64,000 nucleotides of DNA from Vibrio tasmaniensis (lineage in GTDB: Bacteria; Pseudomonadota; Gammaproteobacteria; Enterobacterales; Vibrionaceae), in assembly GCF_024347635.1 (NCBI RefSeq), contig NZ_AP025511.1:124001-188000 (forward strand), written 5' to 3'. The position numbers and the translations under genes were made by a program. The notes under the pieces are model-generated. The model was not told the origin of the DNA and searched no databases. It saw nothing but the letters and a program-made list of their open reading frames with translations. Each line of letters opens with the position of its first letter. Positions within the stretch are counted from its first letter, which is position 1. Positions 43,309-50,559 of this stretch are shown here, in pieces.

Positions 43309-43517
43309 GTTTTGATCTCCTGTTCATTCTCCACCACCCAACTCATACAAAACAAACGGTCAGGTTTTATGATAAATCAACATATTTACAATGACTATTG
43401 TAAATATATCGATATTTTATAATAATATAACGCACACCGATCAGTTCGATTAACTTAATAGTTCTTGTTGATATTTTGACAAGCCAAACAAAAACAAAAC
43501 AAAAAAGGACGACGTCC

Positions 43518-44015
43518 GTGAATGTAGTATACATCATCTTGATCATTTTATTTGTAGCTGTTAAAGCGCCAGCACAAACCCATTTAGATGAATCACTCGT
43601 AATGAAAATACGTTTTGAAAGTAGAAATGTAACCTACGACTACACAATGGACGAGCTAACAAAAATAGCCCCAAACCAACTCTCGACACCACTGCCTTGG
43701 CGAAAAGAGAAACGAGCTTACCAAGGAATCTATCTGGAAGATTTGCTCAAACATCATGAACCATCTCTGAACATACGTTGTATTGAGATCGTCGCTGCAA
43801 ATGGATACAAAGCGACATTTACTCAAGACAGTCTTGCCAACACACACTTTTTCTTAGCGTATCAAGACGAAGGACAACCAATATCCATTAGGCAAAAAGG
43901 GCCTATTACTGTGATCAGTGATTTAAACAACCTCAACGACCAAGCTATGCGAGATCTGTCACTTGCTTACCACCTAGTCTGGTTTGCCAATGAAATTGTT
44001 GTTTTTGAAGAGTGA
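43518..44015 (+). CDS. Exported molybdopterin/sulfite-oxidase-fold protein
   Basis: About 165 residues with a signal peptide (MNVVYIILIILFVAVKAPAQ). The mature part resembles the small SUOX molybdopterin-binding fold: YDYTMDELTKIAPN, KRAYQGIYLEDLLKHHEP, IEIVAANGYKATFTQDSL, GQPISIRQKGPITVI. A pterin-ligand cysteine is not obvious, so cofactor binding is doubtful. The GTG at 43518 is preferred over an open-frame TTG at 43476 since AAAGGA is eight bases upstream and it begins the signal peptide. The following GGDEF gene starts 11 bp after, suggesting a sensor pair. Confidence 0.75.
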   Translation: MNVVYIILIILFVAVKAPAQTHLDESLVMKIRFESRNVTYDYTMDELTKIAPNQLSTPLPWRKEKRAYQGIYLEDLLKHHEPSLNIRCIEIVAANGYKATFTQDSLANTHFFLAYQDEGQPISIRQKGPITVISDLNNLNDQAMRDLSLAYHLVWFANEIVVFEE

Positions 44016-44025
44016 GGAAAAAACA

Positions 44026-45141
44026 GTGAAACATGACAAAGTCAAAAGAAGCTTGGCATTAGCAATCTTCTTCACCTTATTACTGTTCGTTACGTTGAGA
44101 ATCAATGAAGCACACACTGAACATGACCGTGAAACCGTAAAATATATCGAATTGATAAAAGCTTCTTATTGGGCTTCTTGGCGATTTGGAAGAGAAGTTC
44201 ATGAACTGGAAATGGAAGTGTCAGACACAATATACAATGATGTAGATTCGCCTCAAAAAATAAAAAATAGGATTGATTTCCTTATTGTTAACTATGAGTT
44301 CTTGACTACAGACGCAAACGTATTCAAAAAATTTCAAGGTTATGCAAAGAACTCGATTGCTAATCACATTGAACAATTAGACCACCATTACAATACGCTT
44401 TTGTCGCAAGAAAATTGGCGACAACATTTACCTGAAATTTTGGGTACGGTCTCCAACATAAAGGTTCTTTATGATGACGTGGTGTTGTACGAACTCAAGG
44501 GCTATGATCTCTCTGAATTTGTGAATACGATAAAAGATGATCGAAAAAGCCTGTTGTATGCGATATATATGGCGATTATTGGCGCTGCGATAACAATTCC
44601 CGCCATCACTTATTTAACTCGTAGCCTCAAAGTAAAATCACTTAACCTTGAAACCGACTACCTTACTGGGCTTAAAAACCGGAAATACTGCTTAACTGCA
44701 CTAAAAAGACATATAGAAAAAAGTGAACCTTTTGGCTTTTGCTTTTTAGATTTAAATGGGTTTAAAGAAGTTAATGACACTTTGGGACACGATGCAGGGG
44801 ATCAGCTTCTCAAAATCATTGCTAGGCGAGTTCAAAAATCGATAAAAAGTTCTGATACTTTTGCTCGACTCGGAGGTGATGAGTTTGGTTTAATTATTGT
44901 TAATTTTGAGCATCATGTAGACATTGAAGTTGCACTAACTCGGATAATGGGAATGATAAGCCAGCCGATTGAGCTCGAAGGAAACATAATCCAAGTTGGG
45001 TGTTCCGCAGGTATTTCCATCTACCAACAAAAACACTTTTCATCAGAAAAAGAGCTCATGTCTGCCGCTGATTCTGCGATGTACAAAGCAAAATCGGAGA
45101 AGCACAATCAACTCAACAATTATGCATTTTATCAAAATTAA
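44026..45141 (+). CDS. Membrane GGDEF diguanylate cyclase
   Basis: About 371 residues: TM1 (~9-25, LALAIFFTLLLFVTL), a periplasmic helical domain (~30-180), TM2 (~182-204, YAIYMAIIGAAITIPAI), and a GGDEF domain (~215-365) with TDYLTGLKNRKY, FLDLNGFKEVNDTLGHDAGD and RLGGDEFGLI. The active site is intact. The inhibitory I-site RxxD is KSSD here, so feedback may be weak. Starts at GTG 44026 with GAGGAA; an in-frame ORF extends 14 codons upstream into the preceding gene but is not used. It likely makes c-di-GMP in response to its exported partner. Confidence 0.88.
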   Translation: MKHDKVKRSLALAIFFTLLLFVTLRINEAHTEHDRETVKYIELIKASYWASWRFGREVHELEMEVSDTIYNDVDSPQKIKNRIDFLIVNYEFLTTDANVFKKFQGYAKNSIANHIEQLDHHYNTLLSQENWRQHLPEILGTVSNIKVLYDDVVLYELKGYDLSEFVNTIKDDRKSLLYAIYMAIIGAAITIPAITYLTRSLKVKSLNLETDYLTGLKNRKYCLTALKRHIEKSEPFGFCFLDLNGFKEVNDTLGHDAGDQLLKIIARRVQKSIKSSDTFARLGGDEFGLIIVNFEHHVDIEVALTRIMGMISQPIELEGNIIQVGCSAGISIYQQKHFSSEKELMSAADSAMYKAKSEKHNQLNNYAFYQN

Positions 45142-45309
45142 ACAAGATTTTTACTTGTCTATACTCTGACTTGAGAGCAATTAAATAGTACAAATATTTT
45201 CACTTTACATCTGCACCCAATTTCCAATCAAGGGTAAGGTTTGTTTGTATTTTGGCAACGATCTTCCTTAACCGATACATAAGTAAGAACATTGAACGTA
45301 ACAAATCGT

Positions 45310-45834
45310 CTAGTTACAACTAGCCAAATCAAGAACCGGTTTAGCATCTACTGGAGCACCAATTCTTGACTCATATCTTAAATAACATGAATCATTCACA
45401 AGGTTGCCATTTAGCATATTGTTAGGGAAGGTTATTTCCACGTAATAAGCATTGCTGATGTTATTGTTAGATTGTACGTCTGTCAGAACAAAATCGCCTG
45501 AACCGTCAACTTCAATACCGTCAACCAAAACGGACAGCGTTTTTACATCCGCAGGGGAATATCCGTACCAAAAAGTACAATCACCACAACCGGGTATAAT
45601 TGCTGCGGCCGAAGCCCCTTTAGTTATAGGATTCCCTTCCGCGTTAGCCACTAGCATTTTTCCATAAGATAAGTTGATTGCAGACTCAATAGCTCCTTTT
45701 AGCCCCTTCAATGACGCGTTTCTTGCATCACTCTGCAAATTCAAAAAGCGAGGTGCTGCAGTCACTACCAACACCCCAAGGATGACTATCACTACTACAA
45801 GTTCAAGCAAGGTAAAGCCTTTGTTTTTATACAT
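45310..45834 (-). CDS. Orphan type IV pilin / MSHA-like major pilin
   Basis: About 174 residues with a prepilin leader (MYKNKG) and the conserved GFTLLELVVVIVILGVLVV helix; Glu5 is present. The mature part has FLNLQSDARNASLKGLKGAIESAI and cysteines GCGDC plus a C-terminal pair NDSCYLRY...DLASCN, resembling MshA-family pilins. No prepilin peptidase, assembly ATPase or other pilin genes adjoin it. The start is ATG 45834 with GAGG ten bases upstream; a longer frame of five codons precedes it. Confidence 0.87.
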   Translation of the reverse strand: MYKNKGFTLLELVVVIVILGVLVVTAAPRFLNLQSDARNASLKGLKGAIESAINLSYGKMLVANAEGNPITKGASAAAIIPGCGDCTFWYGYSPADVKTLSVLVDGIEVDGSGDFVLTDVQSNNNISNAYYVEITFPNNMLNGNLVNDSCYLRYESRIGAPVDAKPVLDLASCN

Positions 45835-46242
45835 AATGATTAACCTCACACATGGCTATTAGCCTTGTTCTTGTTAATTTTTTCAATGATATCTTTACTC
45901 TCGATTCTTTTTAATAAGGGGACCATTATCGAACTTTAACTCGACTTGATTTCGGCTGCTTCATTTGGTCTCGAGTGCTGTATTCCTATCAATGTAGTTT
46001 GCCTTATACTTCAAATATGCTAGAAGCACTGGTTGATAAATACCAAGCCACATAATTTGTGGCTCACTCCTCGCAACATTGATTGTTTAATATGAATCAA
46101 TTCAGCCATTAAGAAACAACAAGGCGAATAAAAGAAACACGAGCAATATCAATAGATCTTGTACTTCATTGTTGAACACTAACGACTACTCCAACGACAA
46201 CTATCCAATTTAATAAGCATTGCTTTGGCACATCTCCTTAAC

Positions 46243-46268
46243 AAAAAAGGATGCCGTCCTTTTTTTTG
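46243..46268 (+). terminator. Strong + strand terminator in long intergenic region
   Basis: A 9-bp stem (AAAAAAGGA with TCCTTTTTTT), 5-nt loop, then eight T. No + strand gene ends just upstream: the GGDEF stop is 1.1 kb back. It implies an unannotated + transcript or read-through stop upstream. In the remaining 45835-46242 no gene is seen, only the pilin promoter. Confidence 0.75.
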
Positions 46269-46281
46269 CTATAGTAAACGC

Positions 46282-46403
46282 CTGACGAGCAATTCGTCAA
46301 ACACATATTATTTCAATAATGCAATTTTAGGTAAGGTACTCAAATTCTGATTGTTTGAGCTCAGGCAGGATCAAAAGGAGCCTTCCGAAGAAGGCTCCTT
46401 TTT
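46282..46403 (+). ncRNA. Candidate small RNA
   Basis: A TGCTATAGT extended -10-like element (46267-46275) is followed by about 120 nt with three successive hairpins: GACGA/TCGTC (~46285-46299), CTCAAA/TTTGAG (~46340-46360) and a 12-bp terminator (46373-46402). No open frame of note. The layout (own promoter, folds, terminator, flanked by another terminator) is that of an sRNA, but no known Vibrio sRNA is recognised and the -35 is not convincing. Confidence 0.4.
46373..46402. terminator. Bidirectional terminator
   Basis: A perfect 12-bp stem (46373-46384 with 46391-46402) and 6-nt loop, T-rich on both sides. On - it ends the small membrane gene whose stop is 12 bp away; on + it would end the sRNA candidate. 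Confidence 0.9.
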
Positions 46404-46414
46404 AGAATTCTGAA

Positions 46415-46795
46415 TTATACAGCGGCTTGTTTGCGAGACTCTTCTACCTGCTTAGCGCGCTTTTTAAGCGTCAACTTATCGCGGTATGCAAACCAAACGT
46501 AAGTAACAACCACTAAGAAGAACAGGTATGACAACGAGAATATGAATGGCGATTGAATAATGTCGTTTGAGATACCCCAAGAAACACCGATAACCGTCAC
46601 TGCAATTTTTGCGAAGAAGCCACACATTAATAGCATCAAAGCCAACTGTGGGAAGCGTGTGCTGCGGAATGCCAGCCAGTAACAACTACCAACTGCTAAC
46701 GCCGCAATATAGAAGCCGAATAGGAAAGAGTGAATATGGTCAGCTGCTGCTACACCACCAGAAATTGACATCAATAAAATTAAAAACAGTTTCAT
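46415..46795 (-). CDS. Four-TM membrane protein, unknown function
   Basis: 126 residues with four hydrophobic segments (about 2-18, 25-43, 52-71, 83-102), a His-containing early loop (ADHIHSF) and a basic Lys/Arg-rich cytoplasmic C-terminus (KLTLKKRAKQVEESRKQ). No family recognised. GAGGCGAG precedes the ATG. It stands alone with its own terminator. Confidence 0.7.
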   Translation of the reverse strand: MKLFLILLMSISGGVAAADHIHSFLFGFYIAALAVGSCYWLAFRSTRFPQLALMLLMCGFFAKIAVTVIGVSWGISNDIIQSPFIFSLSYLFFLVVVTYVWFAYRDKLTLKKRAKQVEESRKQAAV

Positions 46796-47389
46796 AATAC
46801 TCGCCTCACCATAAGTTGGAAACGCATCCTTTCAAATTTGGAATCTTTGTTTGCGTACTATTTTCCCACTTTTCACGGACAACACAACCCCTCAAATCGA
46901 ACAAAATGTAAACAAAGGTGCTAACAAAAAGCCAAGTTAACAATTAGTTAACATACTGTTTTTAATAAACCTCCGTTACCCCTTGTCTCATATGAACAAA
47001 GCGTCATTCCGATTTATTTTGTTACACAAAATTAACCTTAGAAAATATTTAAAATAATTCGTAACTCTGTGATATCCGCACGGGATACGTGGACAATCTG
47101 AAATGTGTACCGAAGAATCCCTTAAAAAATAAGCCCGCCACGCTAAAAAGAACAAAACAGAAAGGTATTGGACACAACTTCAAAACCAACAAAAAACAAC
47201 CCATTAACAACTTTGGGTTTATTTACCAAAAATGGAAAAAGAGATTCCAATCACATTTTTATTGGTTATAATCCGCGCTCTTTTGCGCTGTCTGTTGATA
47301 AACGCAAACTAATTTTTAAGAAACAATCACAATAACCCGTCTTTAGTTAAGTGGTTCACCACTGACCAACGACAAAACTGAGAATAAAA
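46796..47389. other. Promoter-rich intergenic region before the OFA transporter
   Basis: 594 bp, strongly AT-rich. It contains an inverted repeat GTTAAC-N5-GTTAAC at 46936-46952 and a TATAAT -10 at 47267-47272 (weak -35), which would give the transporter a leader of about 110 nt. A 60-codon open frame (47089-47271) is Lys/Asn-rich, has no ribosome site and ends in the promoter, so it is not called. The minus-strand promoter of the small membrane gene is also here. Confidence 0.5.
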
Positions 47390-48628
47390 ATGAGCAAGAT
47401 TGATAAAGCATCACGTATCCTGCTAGCAGGCTTCTGTATCAACCTTTGTCTTGGCATCCTGTATGCTTGGAGTGTATTTAACAAGGCGTTAGTGACTGAA
47501 GCTGGTTGGAGTGCAGCAGAAGCATCTTCACCTTACGCTATTGCAACTATCACATTCTCTGTTTGTCTTCTTGTTGCAGGCATTCTTCAAGACCGTATGG
47601 GCCCACGTAAGATCCTTATTCTTGGTACAGCGCTTACTGGCCTAGGTATGATTGCTTCTGGTTTCGCTACGACTCCTATGATGCTAAACCTAACGTTTGG
47701 CGTGATGACAGGTGCTGGTATCGGCTTCGGTTACGCATGTCTTTCTCCATCAGCAATGAAATGGTTCCACTCTTCTAAGAAAGGTATGGTTAACGGTCTA
47801 ATCGCTGCAGGCTTCGGTCTTGCTGCTATTTACCTAGCACCACTAACTTCTGCGCTAATCGATAGCATGGGTATCCAAACAAGCTTTATGATTCTTGGTG
47901 TTGGTGTACTTGCAATCGCAGTACCTCTAGCGGCAACGATCAACAACCCACCAGCGGATTACACGCCAGCTGAGCCTAAAGTAAAAGAAGGCCAAGCACC
48001 TAAAGCGGTTAAGAAGACTGAAGACCTAACATGGAAAGTAATGCTGAAGACTCCTCAGTTCTACTCTCTATGGATCATGTACGCATTTGCTGCTTCTGTT
48101 GGTCTTATGATCATCGGTAACATCACTACGATTGCTAGCGTTCAAGCGAACCTACCAAACGCGGTTTACCTAGCGTCTATCCTTGCTGTATTCAACTCAG
48201 GCGGTCGTGTTGCTGCAGGTATGCTTGCAGATAAAATCGGTGGCGTACGTACTCTACTTCTAGCGTTCATCCTTCAAGGCGCGAACATGGCTCTATTCGC
48301 TACGTTCAACTCTGAATTCACGCTAATCATTGGTACGGCTATCGCAGCTGTTGGTTACGGTACACTTCTAGCAGTATTCCCAACACTAACTGCGGAATTC
48401 TACGGCCTGAAAAACTACGGTACTAACTACGGCGTGCTTTACACGGCATGGGGTATCGGTGGTGCTATCGGTGCTGCGGTTGTTGGTTACTCAATGACGA
48501 ATGGTGAAGGTTACGGCCTAGCTTACACAATCTCTGCTGCTATGATGGCCGTGTGTATTGTTCTAGCTATCGTGACTAAACCAATCTCAGAAGCGAAAGC
48601 AACAGAACTTAAGCAAGCAAGCGCTTAA
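47390..48628 (+). CDS. MFS transporter, oxalate:formate antiporter (OFA) family
   Basis: 412 residues, 12 TM helices. Features typical of OFA-family MFS: N-terminal FCINLCLGILYAWSVFNKAL, the DRMGPRKILILG loop, MTGAGIGFGYACLSPSAMKWF, SSKKGMVNGLIAAGFGLAAI, and LADKIGGVRTLLL in the second half. Family members exchange carboxylates (oxalate/formate, or lactate/pyruvate); the true substrate is not determinable. Codon use is strongly biased to frequent codons, which hints at high expression. A strong terminator follows. Confidence 0.86.
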   Translation: MSKIDKASRILLAGFCINLCLGILYAWSVFNKALVTEAGWSAAEASSPYAIATITFSVCLLVAGILQDRMGPRKILILGTALTGLGMIASGFATTPMMLNLTFGVMTGAGIGFGYACLSPSAMKWFHSSKKGMVNGLIAAGFGLAAIYLAPLTSALIDSMGIQTSFMILGVGVLAIAVPLAATINNPPADYTPAEPKVKEGQAPKAVKKTEDLTWKVMLKTPQFYSLWIMYAFAASVGLMIIGNITTIASVQANLPNAVYLASILAVFNSGGRVAAGMLADKIGGVRTLLLAFILQGANMALFATFNSEFTLIIGTAIAAVGYGTLLAVFPTLTAEFYGLKNYGTNYGVLYTAWGIGGAIGAAVVGYSMTNGEGYGLAYTISAAMMAVCIVLAIVTKPISEAKATELKQASA

Positions 48629-48654
48629 TTCAGTTCTCGATTGATTAAAAATAG

Positions 48655-48687
48655 AAAGAGCTTAACCTTAGGGTTAGGCTCTTTTTG
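48655..48687 (+). terminator. Terminator after the OFA transporter
   Basis: A 13-bp stem with one G-T pair (48655-48667 with 48672-48684), 4-nt loop and T5. It directly abuts the next coding sequence, whose start must be downstream of it. Confidence 0.9.
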
Positions 48688-48705
48688 TATCAAGCGACTA
48701 ACCCA

Positions 48706-50349
48706 TTGACGATAGAAACCACTCCTCAACTCTCCCCTACTTATTATCTCGACAACTTTAATCGACTGATTGCACACGCTCAAACGCTCTACCCCGATCT
48801 TCTGAGTGACGCTGAATGCCGTTGGTTGTCTGAATACAAACGTCTTTCAGTTTCAAGTCAGTGTCTAATGGTTCGTTTGCTTTCACGTAAGGGTTGCTGG
48901 TTTCGAAGTGATAAACTCAGTTATATTGAGATTCCAGATCTAAAAATCGCCCTACAAGAGCTAAACGCATCGAGCTTCATTACATTAAGTCACCCAACTG
49001 AACAACATAACCTCGTCATTAGTGATCTTGAATTAGGATTGCATCTACTGACTAAACCAGAGCTGTTGAACGCATTCCCATCTCTTAAGAACGATAAGAC
49101 AGCGAAGAAAGACGAACTCTTGGCTTTGCTCGACCACCAACGTTTTAATCAGTTCCAAACTTTGTCGTTCGATTGTCTTTACGTTGTCGAATCTGAAGTG
49201 ATTGATGTCTTGCTGCTACTGTTCTTTGCCAATACTTATCAAGACCTAAGCCAATTCGTTCTTAGCGATCTTGGAATCAACACCTTCGAAAACTACCCAT
49301 TAAGCAAACAGCGCCGTTTCTTCTCCTCTAGAGAACAGCTCAATCAACTGCTCCAGATGCGCGATATTCAACGCCAATATTCTGAGGGCGACCGTAAAGA
49401 CCCAGAGTTTCTTGAACTCCTTTTACAATCGATACCCGCTGAATCGGAGCACAGGAGCATAGCCAGAAAACGATCGCGTTTGATCAACGACATCGCTCGC
49501 GATCTAGAAAGGCTCAACCAAAACGACCAAGCTGTCTTTTGGTTCAAACAATCTGTGCTTCCTCCGAGCAGAGAACGACTTGCACGCATCTATGACAAGC
49601 AAGATGAGCTAAACTCAATGTGTGACATTGTCACGCAAATGAAGACTGCTCCATCGGATGTGTCAGAATTGGAAGTCACTATCAAGCTTCAAGATAGGCT
49701 ACTACGGAAACAGGGCCACAAAGTTTCACGAACCATAAAACCGAACTGCAAAGAGATAAAACTGGAATTAGACCTCAGCCAAACGCGAGTCGAACTTGCG
49801 GTGAAGCAACACTTTGAAAGCCAAGGTTGGGATGTCTACTTCTCAGAGAACAGTTTTCTTTGTGGCTTGTTCGGTTTGGCTTTCTGGGATGTGATTTTCG
49901 CAGATGTTGAAGGCGCCTTTATCAATCGCTACCAACATCGACCGTTGGATCTGTACCATTCAGATTTCGTAGATAAACGAGCAGAGCAGGTCGAAGCCGT
50001 GTTCCAAACCCTATCCGAGCGCGGGCTAAACCACTTGCTTGATATCTACGAGCAAAAACACGGTATTGCTAACCCATTTGTTCATTGGAGTCATTTCCCT
50101 AAATCGCTCATCGAACACAGCATGAATTCAGTTCCAAATGCACTAGTTGTCGACCTCTTCAAGGTGATATTGAGTGACCTAAAATTGTTCCGAACTGGGA
50201 TGCCGGATTTGATTGCGTTCAAGGGCGAAGAATTTCATTGGATTGAGGTCAAAGGTCCCGGCGATAAATTGCAAGACAACCAATGGCGATGGATCAAAGA
50301 GTTCGAGCGATTATCTGTTCCATTCTCGGTTTGCTACGTCAATCATTAG
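48706..50349 (+). CDS. VRR-NUC domain nuclease (FAN1-like)
   Basis: About 547 residues. The C-terminal ~110 residues are a VRR-NUC PD-(D/E)xK nuclease: RTGMPDLIAFKGEEFHWIEV with Asp, the E-x-K (EVKG) and the trailing Gln of KLQDNQWRWIKEF. The long helical N-terminal part (with LSSREQL-like DNA-binding segments) matches FAN1-type proteins, which cut branched DNA and interstrand crosslinks. The start is uncertain: the frame opens at a TTG (48685) inside the upstream terminator, so TTG 48706 (MTIETTPQ) is used, with no clear ribosome site. Downstream lies the 7-bp repeat. Confidence 0.85.
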   Translation: MTIETTPQLSPTYYLDNFNRLIAHAQTLYPDLLSDAECRWLSEYKRLSVSSQCLMVRLLSRKGCWFRSDKLSYIEIPDLKIALQELNASSFITLSHPTEQHNLVISDLELGLHLLTKPELLNAFPSLKNDKTAKKDELLALLDHQRFNQFQTLSFDCLYVVESEVIDVLLLLFFANTYQDLSQFVLSDLGINTFENYPLSKQRRFFSSREQLNQLLQMRDIQRQYSEGDRKDPEFLELLLQSIPAESEHRSIARKRSRLINDIARDLERLNQNDQAVFWFKQSVLPPSRERLARIYDKQDELNSMCDIVTQMKTAPSDVSELEVTIKLQDRLLRKQGHKVSRTIKPNCKEIKLELDLSQTRVELAVKQHFESQGWDVYFSENSFLCGLFGLAFWDVIFADVEGAFINRYQHRPLDLYHSDFVDKRAEQVEAVFQTLSERGLNHLLDIYEQKHGIANPFVHWSHFPKSLIEHSMNSVPNALVVDLFKVILSDLKLFRTGMPDLIAFKGEEFHWIEVKGPGDKLQDNQWRWIKEFERLSVPFSVCYVNH

Positions 50350-50361
50350 ATAGTTGCCTAG

Positions 50362-50459
50362 CTCTAGTCTCTAGTCTCTAGTCTCTAGTCTCTAGTCTCT
50401 AGTCTCTAGTCTCTAGTCTCTAGTCTCTAGTCTCTAGTCTCTAGTCTCTAGTCTCTAGT
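50362..50459. repeat. Heptanucleotide microsatellite, 14 perfect copies
   Basis: CTCTAGT repeated exactly 14 times (98 bp) with no interruption, between the VRR-NUC stop (50349) and the cti ATG (50560). Perfect identity means recent expansion by slippage, so copy number should vary among strains. It lies immediately upstream of a possible TATAAAAT -10 at 50485. Confidence 0.97.
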
Positions 50460-50559
50460 AAATAACTTACATCAATATCTTATCTATAAAATAGTCAGAA
50501 CATGAGCTTTTTCAATCATTTTCGATATAATTAGAGAAAATGCCTAATCTTTAATACGT

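Noticed and set aside
47089..47271. 60-codon open frame before the OFA transporter
   Set aside because: Lys/Asn-rich, no ribosome site, ends in the likely -10 region; best explained as noncoding leader DNA.
50362..50459. CRISPR-like array
   Set aside because: Units are 7 bp with no spacers; it is a simple tandem repeat.
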